Made by a program: the position numbers and the translations under genes. Shown in pieces: positions 43,718-52,273 of a stretch of DNA of 64,000 nucleotides. The notes under the pieces were generated by a model that saw only the letters and a program-made list of their open reading frames with translations, was not told the DNA's origin and ran no database searches. The stretch is from NCBI RefSeq assembly GCF_018613315.1, contig NZ_JAGGQL010000005.1:124001-188000 (forward strand). The letters run 5' to 3'. The stretch comes from Bacillus sp. ISL-37. Lineage in GTDB: Bacteria; Bacillota; Bacilli; Bacillales; Cytobacillaceae. Every line of letters starts with the position of its first letter. The stretch's first letter is position 1.

Positions 43718-45376
43718 TTAAATCTCAATAATAATCGGCAAAATCATCGGCCTTCTTCTTGTCTTTTGGAAGATATGCTGACCAACTGCTTTTTTTATGC
43801 CCTGTTTAATGACATTCGAACGATAGACATTGTCTTCTTGAAGTTCTGTCACCGTTTTCGTCACGATGCTGTTTACATCTCTCATTAGGTCTTCGGAGTT
43901 TTTCACAAAAACAAACCCACGCGAGATTGTATCTGGTCCAGAAATAATTTTCCTTTCTGCTTTGCTTAATGTCAGGACAATGACTAGCATTCCATCCTCG
44001 GATAGCTGCTTTCTGTCCCTAAGCACGATTTCACCGACATCCCCGACACTGACGCCATCAACATACGTATCACCTGCTGGCACATTACGGGTCTGGCGCG
44101 CTTCTCCATTTTCAATGTCAACAATATCACCATTTTTTACAATGAATGTATTCCCTTTTTCTACACCAACGGATTCTGCCAGCAAGCGGTGGTGATGCAG
44201 CATCCTGTACTCACCATGGATCGGGATGAAATACTTTGGCTTCATCAAAGTCAGCATCAGCTTGAGATCTTCCTGGTAGCCATGGCCGGAGACATGCATG
44301 CCAGTTGTGCTGCCGGAGCCGTAAATGACTTTCGCACCGAGTTTGAACAAATTATCGATAATCTTGGAAACATCCTTTTCATTGCCTGGAATCGGCGACG
44401 CAGCCATGATCACTGTATCTCCAGGATAGATCGAGACATCCCGGAAATTACCTGTTGAAAGCCGGGAAAGTGCGGCCATAGGCTCTCCCTGGCTGCCAGT
44501 ACAAAGAATCGCAACTTTATCAGGATCCATTTGGTCGACCACATTTGGTTGAATCAGCATGCCTTCTGGAACATTCAAGTAACCTCTTTCTATCGCCACG
44601 TCGACTACGTTCACCATACTCCGGCCAAGTAATGCGAGCTTCCTGTTCGTCTTTATCGCTGCCTCGACAACCTGCTGAACCCTGTTGACGTTAGAGGCAA
44701 ATGTTGAAACGAAAATTTTTCCATCTGCCTTCATGAAGGCTTCTTCGAGATGGCTTGCGACCATTCGCTCCGAAGGCGTCAAACCAGTACGCTCGGCATT
44801 CGTGCTCTCTGATAACAGCGCCATGACACCTTCAGTACCGATCTTCGCCATCTTATGGATGTCTGATTGCTCATCATTAGCAGGCGTCAAATCGAATTTG
44901 AAGTCTCCCGTATGGACAACATTTCCCTCAGGAGTGTGGAATACAATTCCAAGACAATCCGGGATGCTGTGGCTTACTTTGAAAAAAGAAACCTTGATCT
45001 TGCCAAAATCCAATTCTGAATCGGAATTGATTTTATTCAGCTCAGTCCCTCTTAGGAGCTTGTGCTCGCCTAGTTTCAGTTCAATTAATCCGAGAGTAAA
45101 ATCAGTCGCATAAACTGGCGCCTTTAACTTTTTGAAGAAATACGGGACCCCGCCAATATGGTCCTCATGTCCATGGGTCACAATCAACCCGCGGATTTTC
45201 TCTTGATTTTCTTCAAGGTAAGTCATTTCCGGAATGATTAAATCGATTCCTAAAAGACTTTCATCAGGAAACTTCCCTCCGCAGTCAATCACAAAAATAT
45301 CGTCCTCATACTGGACAACATACATATTTTTTCCGATTTCATTAATACCGCCCAAGGCGAATATAGATAAAGTCAC
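43718..45376 (-). CDS. Ribonuclease J-family metallo-beta-lactamase
   Basis: 552 residues from GTG 45376 (GGGAGGA upstream). The metal site Thr-His-Gly-His-Glu-Asp-His-Ile-Gly-Gly, Gly-Asp-Phe-Lys-Phe-Asp, the beta-CASP motif Ser-Gly-His-Gly and Ile-His-Gly-Glu-Tyr-Arg are intact. The C-terminus Lys-Thr-Arg-Arg-Arg-Pro-Met-Ile-Leu-Pro-Ile-Ile matches RNase J1. It differs enough from B. subtilis J1 and J2 as I recall them, and sits in neither of their contexts, so it may be a third paralogue. Activity would be RNA endonuclease and/or 5' exonuclease. Confidence 0.82.
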   Translation of the reverse strand: MTLSIFALGGINEIGKNMYVVQYEDDIFVIDCGGKFPDESLLGIDLIIPEMTYLEENQEKIRGLIVTHGHEDHIGGVPYFFKKLKAPVYATDFTLGLIELKLGEHKLLRGTELNKINSDSELDFGKIKVSFFKVSHSIPDCLGIVFHTPEGNVVHTGDFKFDLTPANDEQSDIHKMAKIGTEGVMALLSESTNAERTGLTPSERMVASHLEEAFMKADGKIFVSTFASNVNRVQQVVEAAIKTNRKLALLGRSMVNVVDVAIERGYLNVPEGMLIQPNVVDQMDPDKVAILCTGSQGEPMAALSRLSTGNFRDVSIYPGDTVIMAASPIPGNEKDVSKIIDNLFKLGAKVIYGSGSTTGMHVSGHGYQEDLKLMLTLMKPKYFIPIHGEYRMLHHHRLLAESVGVEKGNTFIVKNGDIVDIENGEARQTRNVPAGDTYVDGVSVGDVGEIVLRDRKQLSEDGMLVIVLTLSKAERKIISGPDTISRGFVFVKNSEDLMRDVNSIVTKTVTELQEDNVYRSNVIKQGIKKAVGQHIFQKTRRRPMILPIIIEI

Positions 45377-45566
45377 GTCATATCCTCCCAATCCGTAATC
45401 GATTTTGTTAGTATTGCCGATTTTTTACCGATTATTTAGTCTCTAAGAGGGAATTGGACTTCACCAAACAGGTATTTCTAGTTTTTATTGAAAAAAATTA
45501 GTGTTTTTAATTCGGTAAACTGTTTATTTGGTGAAAACTCAATGATTTTAATTCATCAAGAAACAC

Positions 45567-45680
45567 TTATTGGCGATAATTTAATTTTATTGGCGGTTTT
45601 CACAAACTTATTGGCGAAAAAATGGTTTTATTGGCGATTTTCACACGTTTATTGGCGAAAATAAAATTTTATTGGCGAAC
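45567..45680. repeat. Intergenic tandem array F, 20-21 bp units
   Basis: TTATTGGCG begins at 45567, 45587, 45608, 45628, 45649 and 45669, so spacings alternate 20 and 21 bp. More degenerate related sequence extends left to about 45460. It is direct, without the complementary arm of the other arrays, and lies between hmgA (end) and the RNase J gene (start), both minus strand. The rest of 45377-45566 is AT-rich with no gene seen. Confidence 0.8.
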
Positions 45681-45715
45681 TGGAAAAAATCATAGTTTTT
45701 TTCCAGTTTCTCCAC

Positions 45716-45752
45716 AAAAATAGGCCAACTCGCTAATTAGCGAATTGGCCTT
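45716..45752 (-). terminator. Terminator of the tyrosine-degradation operon
   Basis: GGCCAATTCGCTAAT pairs with ATTAGCGAGTTGGCC (one mismatch) on the minus strand, followed by TATTTTTG. Confidence 0.85.
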
Positions 45753-45758
45753 CTTTAC

Positions 45759-46916
45759 TTATTTTTCAATCCATGAATACATATACTGGTCGTCTTCGAT
45801 ATCCTTGGCTTTCTTTACTGTTTTCAGCGGTCGGAAGGTATCGATCATGACAGCTAGCTCTAGTGTTTCTTTTTTGCCGATGCTTGCTTCTGTTTTGCCT
45901 GGATGTGGTCCATGCGGGATTCCGCTTGGGTGCAATGTAATCGAGCCTTCCTTGATTCCTTTGCGGCTCATGAAGTTGCCTTCCACATAGTACAGCAGCT
46001 CATCGCTGTTGACGTTGCTGTGGTAATATGGCGCCGGAATCGCTTCAGGATGGTAATCGTAAAGTCTTGGCACGAAGGAACATACCACATAATTATGGCC
46101 TTCGAATGTCTGGTGCACTGGCGGTGGCTGATGGATCCGTCCCGTGATCGGCTCGAAGTCCTCGATATTGAATGCCCATGGATAAAGATAGCCATCCCAG
46201 CCTACCACATCAAGGGGATGATGGTTCAATACATGGCGGTGCAGATGACCGCGCGTCTTCGTGATGACTTCATACTCCCCTTTTTCAGAGAAAGTTTCCA
46301 GTGACTCCGGTCCGCGGATATCGCGTTCACAGAATGGACTGTGCTCGAGCAGCTGCCCATACTCATTTCGATAACGACGAGGTGTCGTAATCTGGCTGAA
46401 CGATTCAACAATCAACGCCTTTGTCTGCTCGGAATCATCTGGAACAACCCTGTACATCGTGCCGATCGGAATCACGACATAATCACCAGGACGATAGTTT
46501 ATAGTTCCAAACATTGTTTCTACCTTCCCGGATCCATGATGGAAAAAGAACATCTCATCTCCATCGCCATTTCGGTAAAATTGCTTCATCGGTTCAGTAA
46601 TATTCGCAAACCCAATCAAAAGATCGTCATTGCCAAGGATATATTCTCTCCCACTTAACGCATCCCCAGTTTGCGTGATCTGGTCAGTCAGGAAGTGCCG
46701 ATGGTTCAGTGAACCCTGCTCCTCATATTCAGGCAGGTAGCTGCCGATCAATTCGCTTCTCACTACCTCTGTTGGCATATGGTGGTGATAAAGAATTGAC
46801 TGTGTACCAGAAAAACCTTTTGTTCCCATTACCTGCTCCCTGAACAGCGAACCATCTTCCTTTTTAAAAATGGTATGGCGTTTCTTCGGGATTTCTCCCA
46901 GCTGGCGGTAGTACAT
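45759..46916 (-). CDS. hmgA: Homogentisate 1,2-dioxygenase
   Basis: 385 residues of the cupin-fold homogentisate dioxygenase family. Iron ligands are suggested by His-Gln-Thr-Phe-Glu-Gly-His-Asn, Tyr-Tyr-His-Ser-Asn-Val-Asn-Ser-Asp-Glu and His-Pro-Ser-Gly-Ile-Pro-His-Gly-Pro-His-Pro-Gly. It opens the homogentisate ring to maleylacetoacetate using O2. AAGAAGGTG precedes the ATG. Last gene of the hppD-hisC-reductase-fah-hmgA run. No maleylacetoacetate isomerase gene is visible in the window. Confidence 0.92.
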   Translation of the reverse strand: MYYRQLGEIPKKRHTIFKKEDGSLFREQVMGTKGFSGTQSILYHHHMPTEVVRSELIGSYLPEYEEQGSLNHRHFLTDQITQTGDALSGREYILGNDDLLIGFANITEPMKQFYRNGDGDEMFFFHHGSGKVETMFGTINYRPGDYVVIPIGTMYRVVPDDSEQTKALIVESFSQITTPRRYRNEYGQLLEHSPFCERDIRGPESLETFSEKGEYEVITKTRGHLHRHVLNHHPLDVVGWDGYLYPWAFNIEDFEPITGRIHQPPPVHQTFEGHNYVVCSFVPRLYDYHPEAIPAPYYHSNVNSDELLYYVEGNFMSRKGIKEGSITLHPSGIPHGPHPGKTEASIGKKETLELAVMIDTFRPLKTVKKAKDIEDDQYMYSWIEK

Positions 46917-46931
46917 GAAAACACCTTCTTT

Positions 46932-47855
46932 CTACTCTTCTACAATTTTATTTTTCAGGACACCGAGTCCTGTAATCTCAAGTTCCACTTCATCTCCCGG
47001 CTCAAGCCAGCGATGAACATCCGTTCCAAGTTCGAGGATACAGCCTGTTCCGACTGTTCCTGAGCCGATTACTTCACCAGGATACAAAGTCGTACCAGCT
47101 GATGCACGCTCGATCAATTCACCGAATGAATAATAAATGTCCTTCATATTACCCTTGGACAGCTCCTTGCCGTTGACACGAGCAACCATTTCAAGGTCAT
47201 AGCCTTTCCCCGCTTTGAGGTATTCCAGCTCATCTTTCGTGATCAGATGTGGACCGAATGAAGTAGCGAAATCTTTCCCCTTCGCCGGACCAAGTCCGAC
47301 CTTCATTTCCTGTCGCTGCAGGTCGCGGGCACTCCAGTCATTCATGATAAAAAAGCCAAAAATATGCTGTTCGGCATCCTCTGCTTTGATATTACGGCCT
47401 TCCTTGCCGATGACACAGGCGATTTCCAGTTCGTAATCCATCCATTCACAGTTCTGTGGCCGACTGATGTCTTCCTCAGGACCTTTAATGGCAAGATGGT
47501 TGGTAAAATAAAAAACCGGAATCTCATACCATTCAGGAATCATTTCAAGGCCTCGGTTTTCCCTTGCTGTTTTTACATGCTGCTCGAATGCGTAAAAATC
47601 ACGGACACTCTTCGGATTCGGCAGCGGCGATTTTAAGCTGACTTCATACAAAGAATAGGAACCACTGCCAGTTTCAATCAGACCTTTATTTTTCTCGATA
47701 TACTCCATGAATACCTCATGGTTCTCGATGAATGCCAGCATATTGTCCGGCAATGTACCGTTCGATGCTTCGTGCATATCTACAGCCTGATTCTGCGAAT
47801 TAATCCAGCCTGCACGGATTGAACCGTCTTTTTTCATAAAAGTTATGAACTTCAT
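46932..47855 (-). CDS. Fumarylacetoacetate hydrolase-family protein
   Basis: 307 residues. The FAH fold signature includes Asp-Tyr-Glu-Leu-Glu-Ile-Ala (metal ligands Glu, Glu), Phe-Phe-Ile-Met-Asn-Asp-Trp-Ser-Ala-Arg-Asp and Gly-Thr-Val-Gly-Thr-Gly-Cys. In this operon it should cut fumarylacetoacetate (or maleylacetoacetate) into fumarate and acetoacetate, the last step of tyrosine breakdown. AGGTGATGAT precedes the ATG. Confidence 0.9.
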   Translation of the reverse strand: MKFITFMKKDGSIRAGWINSQNQAVDMHEASNGTLPDNMLAFIENHEVFMEYIEKNKGLIETGSGSYSLYEVSLKSPLPNPKSVRDFYAFEQHVKTARENRGLEMIPEWYEIPVFYFTNHLAIKGPEEDISRPQNCEWMDYELEIACVIGKEGRNIKAEDAEQHIFGFFIMNDWSARDLQRQEMKVGLGPAKGKDFATSFGPHLITKDELEYLKAGKGYDLEMVARVNGKELSKGNMKDIYYSFGELIERASAGTTLYPGEVIGSGTVGTGCILELGTDVHRWLEPGDEVELEITGLGVLKNKIVEE

Positions 47856-47863
47856 ATCATCAC

Positions 47864-48475
47864 CTATTTCCTTTGCAGCTCAAAGGTTTTTGCCAGTGGC
47901 AGCGTGTAGGTCGCTCCTGCCAGCCTGCCTACCGGTTTCAGCTTTTCTGAATTGATACGGCCATTTTCGTAAAGTTCATCGGCGACTTGGACATGGACCA
48001 CCTTGCCAATAACAAGGCTCCCAGCTCCTGCTTCTTCCCCTCCAAAATGGAGGACCTGATCGAGAACACACTCAAGATGAACCTTAGACTCCTTGACCCG
48101 TGACGGTTTTACCGCCACACTGTCGACCTTGGTCAGCCCCGATGCCTCGAATTCATCCACATCTGAAGCGAATTCAGTGGCACAGTCATTCATCTGCTGA
48201 ACAAACTCCTCACTGACAATATTGATGACAAATTCCTTTGTGCTTTCAATATTCTTCAGCGTATCCTTTTTCTCCCCATCAGTCCCTCTTCTCATTGGCG
48301 AAAAGCACACCATCATCGGATTCGAGCTGATGACGGTGAAGAAACTGAATGGAGCCAAATTGGCGTTCCCGTTTTCATCCTGACTGGAAACAAAGGCTAT
48401 TGGCCGCGGCAGGACAGAGCCTTGCAAAAGCTTGTATGCGTCTCTCCATTCAAGCGTATCTGTTTTGATTTCCAA
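47864..48475 (-). CDS. Flavin reductase-like protein
   Basis: 203 residues, probably from TTG 48475 with GGGCGGTG upstream. The FMN-binding split barrel shows Gly-Ser-Val-Leu-Pro-Arg-Pro-Ile-Ala-Phe-Val-Ser-Ser, Asn-Leu-Ala-Pro-Phe-Ser-Phe-Phe and Lys-Asp-Thr-Leu-Lys-Asn-Ile. These proteins reduce or bind FMN. A partner monooxygenase is not in the operon, so its role in tyrosine breakdown is unclear. It sits between hisC and fah. Confidence 0.82.
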   Translation of the reverse strand: MEIKTDTLEWRDAYKLLQGSVLPRPIAFVSSQDENGNANLAPFSFFTVISSNPMMVCFSPMRRGTDGEKKDTLKNIESTKEFVINIVSEEFVQQMNDCATEFASDVDEFEASGLTKVDSVAVKPSRVKESKVHLECVLDQVLHFGGEEAGAGSLVIGKVVHVQVADELYENGRINSEKLKPVGRLAGATYTLPLAKTFELQRK

Positions 48476-48478
48476 TGC

Positions 48479-49570
48479 TTACACCGCCCTTTCATGAAAA
48501 AGCTGGCTGACGATTTGCAGAATGAACTCATGGTCTTCGCGAGTGCCGAGAGTAATCCGGAATGCTTCCTTGTAGCCCGGAAGTTGCATTTGCCTGACAA
48601 GGACGCCATTTTTCGTCAGCGTCTGGATGACCGGCCTGTTCGTGAAGGCAAACAGGAAGTTGGATTGCGATGGGAAACTATCAATCTCCAACTCTTTGAA
48701 CTTCGCACTCAGGAAGTCTCTTTCTGCACTATTTTTAGCGGAACAGTCCTGGATGAAAGCCTGGTCTTCCAACGCAGCCACCGCTGCTGCTTGCGCAAGC
48801 TGGTTGACATTGAAAACATCCCTGACTTTGTGAAGTTCCTTAGCAATTTCCTCCTGCATGATGCCGTAGCCAACACGCAGACTCGCAAGGCCATAGATTT
48901 TTGAAAAAGTCCTGAGGATGACAATGTTTTGATATTGATCAAGCAACGGCATCGTATCAAGATATTCATCAGAATCCGCATATTCAAAATAAGCCTCATC
49001 CATAATGATCAGGACGTTTGACGGCACATTGTCGATAAACGAAAGCAATTCCTGTTTGGCGACGATCGTCCCAGTCGGATTGTTCGGATTGCAGACGAAT
49101 ACCATTTTTGTTTTTTCGTTGATGGCTTCCTGCATTTTTTTGAGATCATGCCTGCCATCAATCATCGGAACGGTGACAGATACGCCGCCCTCAATCAGTA
49201 CATTCGTTTTATAGCGAGGAAAAGTTACCTCCGCCATGACCGCTTCATCATTTTTATCGATATAAGCCCGGGTAAGCAGGCGAATGATTTCTTCTGAACC
49301 GTTCGAAACAAGAAAATGCTTCTGGTCTAATTTATAATGCGATGACAGTTTCTCTACGATCCCTGATGTCATTCCATCTGGATAGAATGCCAGATTAGCA
49401 GATGACTGCATGATTGCTTCTCTGACCTTTGGTGAAGTGCCATAAACATTTTCATTATCCGAAAGCTTTCTTACTGTTGTGATTCCATACTGTTCTTTAA
49501 TTTCCTCAATTGTCTGGCCGAGGGCATAAGGTGTGATCCCTTCAAGTTCTGCTCTTGCTTTAATATTCAT
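48479..49570 (-). CDS. HisC-like aromatic/histidinol-phosphate aminotransferase
   Basis: 363 residues from ATG 49570 (GGGGGATGAAC upstream). Class I/II PLP aminotransferase: Cys-Asn-Pro-Asn-Asn-Pro-Thr-Gly, Asp-Glu-Ala-Tyr-Phe-Glu and the PLP lysine in Thr-Phe-Ser-Lys-Ile-Tyr-Gly-Leu. HisC-type enzymes of Bacillus also transaminate tyrosine and phenylalanine. Placed between hppD and homogentisate genes, it most likely supplies 4-hydroxyphenylpyruvate rather than acting in histidine synthesis. Confidence 0.87.
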   Translation of the reverse strand: MNIKARAELEGITPYALGQTIEEIKEQYGITTVRKLSDNENVYGTSPKVREAIMQSSANLAFYPDGMTSGIVEKLSSHYKLDQKHFLVSNGSEEIIRLLTRAYIDKNDEAVMAEVTFPRYKTNVLIEGGVSVTVPMIDGRHDLKKMQEAINEKTKMVFVCNPNNPTGTIVAKQELLSFIDNVPSNVLIIMDEAYFEYADSDEYLDTMPLLDQYQNIVILRTFSKIYGLASLRVGYGIMQEEIAKELHKVRDVFNVNQLAQAAAVAALEDQAFIQDCSAKNSAERDFLSAKFKELEIDSFPSQSNFLFAFTNRPVIQTLTKNGVLVRQMQLPGYKEAFRITLGTREDHEFILQIVSQLFHERAV

Positions 49571-49597
49571 GTTCATCCCCCATTTTCTCTGCCACCG

Positions 49598-49630
49598 TTT
49601 ATAACGAAAAGGGAGCGAATCGCCCCCTTC
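49598..49630 (-). terminator. Hairpin after hppD, partial terminator
   Basis: On the minus strand AAGGGGGCGATTCGCTCCCTT is self-complementary apart from one pair, followed by TTCG rather than a clean T-run. It could set relative expression of hppD over the downstream genes. Confidence 0.55.
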
Positions 49631-49641
49631 TGTCCCAGCTA

Positions 49642-50757
49642 TTAAAGGTTGCCGCGTCTTTCCTGTTCACGCTCGATTGATTCAAATAGAGCCTTGAAGT
49701 TTCCTTCACCGAAACCTCTTGCGCCTTTACGCTGGATGATTTCAATGAACAGCGTCGGACGGTCTACGATTGGCTTTGTGAAGATTTGCAACAGGTAGCC
49801 TTCATCGTCCCGGTCTACTAGAATACTAAGCTCTTTTAACTTATCAATCTCTTCGTCAATTTCGCCAACACGCTCAGACAGCATTTCATAGTATGAATCC
49901 GGTGTGCTCAGGAATTCCACTCCATTCTCATGGAGTTGTGCTACTGTGCTGACAATATCCTCTGTCAAAATCGCAAGGTGCTGGACGCCTGGTCCGTTGT
50001 AGAATTCAAGGTATTCCTGGATCTGTGATTTACGCTTTCCTTCTGCCGGCTCGTTGATCGGGAACTTGATTCGGCCGCCATTGTGCATTACTTTGGACAT
50101 CAACGCTGAATACTCAGTCACGATATCCTTATCAGTGAAGTGCTTCATTTCCTTGAAGCCCATAACATTCGCATAATAGTTAACCCATTCTTCCATTCTC
50201 TCAACATTGCCGACAACATGGTCGATGCCGATGAAACCTGCGTCATTCACAGGAACAGTCGTTTCGTGCTCAACAAAGCCTGGCATAAAAAGGCCTTTGT
50301 AATTTTTTCTTTCAACCAGTGTATGGATTGTATCTCCATATGTACCGATGACGGCTTTCTTTAAAGTACCTTGCTCATCAGAAACCTCATGCGGCGGCTG
50401 GATTTCGATCGCGCCTCGCTTAACCGCTCCCTCATATGCCTTCTCGACATCATCAACTGCTAGCGCGATATCCTTGACACCATCACCATGAGTCTTGACA
50501 AACTGTGCTACACGAGATGAATCGTTGTATGTTCCAGTCACAACCAGACGAATCTTGCGCTGCTGAAGTACATAGGATGTGGTTTCACGGTTGCCTGTTT
50601 CAAGACCGGAATATGCCACGACCTTAAAGCCGAAAGCAGTCTGGAAAAAGTGAGACGCCTGCTTGGCGTTTCCTACATAAAGCTCTAAATAATCAACATC
50701 CTGAACCGGGAAAAAATCCTCCGTACTTTGGCCAGATACCATAACTTTCTCTTGCAT
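49642..50757 (-). CDS. hppD: 4-hydroxyphenylpyruvate dioxygenase
   Basis: 371 residues made of two VOC half-domains. Iron ligands fall in Ile-Asp-His-Val-Val-Gly-Asn (first His of the C-terminal half), Gly-Val-Gln-His-Leu-Ala-Ile and the late Glu of Leu-Phe-Ile-Glu-Ile-Ile-Gln-Arg. It converts 4-hydroxyphenylpyruvate to homogentisate. CAGGAGG precedes the ATG. First gene of the tyrosine catabolic run. Confidence 0.94.
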   Translation of the reverse strand: MQEKVMVSGQSTEDFFPVQDVDYLELYVGNAKQASHFFQTAFGFKVVAYSGLETGNRETTSYVLQQRKIRLVVTGTYNDSSRVAQFVKTHGDGVKDIALAVDDVEKAYEGAVKRGAIEIQPPHEVSDEQGTLKKAVIGTYGDTIHTLVERKNYKGLFMPGFVEHETTVPVNDAGFIGIDHVVGNVERMEEWVNYYANVMGFKEMKHFTDKDIVTEYSALMSKVMHNGGRIKFPINEPAEGKRKSQIQEYLEFYNGPGVQHLAILTEDIVSTVAQLHENGVEFLSTPDSYYEMLSERVGEIDEEIDKLKELSILVDRDDEGYLLQIFTKPIVDRPTLFIEIIQRKGARGFGEGNFKALFESIEREQERRGNL

Positions 50758-50799
50758 TGTAAAACCTCCTGGAAGAATATTTATAATATTTAAAATTAT

Positions 50800-50827
50800 T
50801 TTATAGTACTTATCCCTGCCCTCTCAA
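50800..50827 (-). promoter_or_regulatory. Promoter of hppD
   Basis: Minus strand TTGAGA (50822-50827) and TATAAA (50800-50805), spacer 16 bp, about 43 bp before the ATG. An AT-rich AATATT/AATATT dyad lies just downstream. Confidence 0.55.
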
Positions 50828-50885
50828 GAGCGCGGTGTAAAGCTATAATGCTTCTGTGTGGTAAAGTATCGCCTCTAAATACCAG

Positions 50886-52262
50886 TTACATCAATTCCAG
50901 CAGCATCATTTTTGGATTCTCGATCAACTGTGCGAAACGGTTTGTAAAAGCAACAGCCGTTGCCCCGTCTGCGACTCTATGATCAAAAGCCATTGACAGA
51001 TTCATGATTGAACGGATGGCAATTTCATCTTGATCTGTGACAACTGGCCGTTTCTTTGTTTTATGGAAAGAAACGAGCGCTGTCTGCGGATGCTGGATGA
51101 TTGGTGTTGCTCCAATACTGCCGCCCAGCGGACCGACATTGCTAATAGTAAATGTACCTCCCGATATATCCTTTACCGTAAGCTTGTCATCAAGTGCAAG
51201 TTTTGTCAGACGCTTCATTTCATCATGAATTTGCTTTAAATTCCTTTGTTCAACATTCCTGATAACCGGCACAATCAGGCCTTCTGGAGTGTCCACGGCA
51301 ATTCCGATATGATGCTCGCGCAACAGCTGGATGCTTTCGTTTTCTTCATCTAGCTTCGCATTAAATACCGGGAATTCTTTTAATGCAATGGACAGGACTT
51401 TAATGAAAAAGGCCGTCGCAGATATGGAGCTTCCGGAACCCTTGATCTCTTCTCGCAAAGCAATCAATTCGCTAACATCAATCTCCTCAAAGTGGGTACA
51501 GTGAGGGATCGTATACATGGATTGAACCATCTTTTTCGCAATCTGCTTGCGGCGGCCGCGGAATGGCAGTATATCCTGGTGGCTGAGCTTTTTCTCGGTC
51601 GGAGCCCTTTCTTCAGAACCCACTTCCGAAACATTCGGAGCCTTCGATTCGGAAGCAGGTTTTGAAACGTTCGGAACCTCTCGTTCGAAACGATGCTGCG
51701 AAACATTCGGAACCTGCTGTTCGGAACCTGTTTCCGAAGTGCTCGCACCCCCATGATCTCTTAATTTAACAAATGCCAATATATCTTCTTCGGTAATCCG
51801 GCCTGCTGGTCCAGTTCCTTTGACTTCCATAATGTTGACGCCTTTTTCCCTGGCAACTTTCCGCGTATAGGGAGATGCCAGAATCTGCCCAAGTCGCGCG
51901 CTTACACCTACAGGCACCTTGACTTCAGCTGGTCTGTCCAACACAGCTACTGCAGCTTCTGCAGGTTCTGCTTCTGTTTTTACAACATCAGCGATCTTCT
52001 GGGACTCGCTAGTTTGAACTCCGCTGGAACGATCCTCCATAATCAGCAGGGTAGTCCCTACCTTTACCGTTTGCCCCGGGGTTAACAATAGTTCTTTAAT
52101 GACACCTGAACGGGGAGCGGGAATCTCTGCGGTCATCTTGTCTGTCTGGACTTCAACCAATGGATCATCAGCCTTGACGAAATCTCCTGGTTTCACCAGG
52201 TAACAATTGATGTCCGCTTCGGTCATGCCTTCCCCAATGTCGTGGAGCTTTACTTCAACCAT
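50886..52262 (-). CDS. 2-oxoacid dehydrogenase complex E2 (dihydrolipoamide acyltransferase)
   Basis: 458 residues from ATG 52262 (AGGAGGC upstream). Lipoyl domain (1-78; lipoyl Lys in Gln-Thr-Asp-Lys-Met-Thr-Ala), peripheral subunit-binding domain (about 128-162), a repeat-rich linker (about 170-218), and the acyltransferase core with catalytic Asp-His-Arg-Val-Ala-Asp-Gly. It accepts an acyl group from E1 and passes it to CoA. Acyl specificity is not given by sequence; in this context phenylacetyl or branched-chain acyl groups are candidates. No E3 gene is in the cluster. Confidence 0.9.
   Translation of the reverse strand: MVEVKLHDIGEGMTEADINCYLVKPGDFVKADDPLVEVQTDKMTAEIPAPRSGVIKELLLTPGQTVKVGTTLLIMEDRSSGVQTSESQKIADVVKTEAEPAEAAVAVLDRPAEVKVPVGVSARLGQILASPYTRKVAREKGVNIMEVKGTGPAGRITEEDILAFVKLRDHGGASTSETGSEQQVPNVSQHRFEREVPNVSKPASESKAPNVSEVGSEERAPTEKKLSHQDILPFRGRRKQIAKKMVQSMYTIPHCTHFEEIDVSELIALREEIKGSGSSISATAFFIKVLSIALKEFPVFNAKLDEENESIQLLREHHIGIAVDTPEGLIVPVIRNVEQRNLKQIHDEMKRLTKLALDDKLTVKDISGGTFTISNVGPLGGSIGATPIIQHPQTALVSFHKTKKRPVVTDQDEIAIRSIMNLSMAFDHRVADGATAVAFTNRFAQLIENPKMMLLELM
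51626..51752. repeat. 36-bp coding repeats in the E2 linker
   Basis: GAAAC(A/G)TTCGGA recurs at 51628, 51664 and 51700, exactly 36 bp apart, with further half copies (TTCGGAACC) to about 51745. In the protein this gives a 12-residue repeat with Pro-Asn-Val-Ser as its core, lying between the subunit-binding and catalytic domains. Confidence 0.75.
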
Positions 52263-52273
52263 CGGCACGCCTC

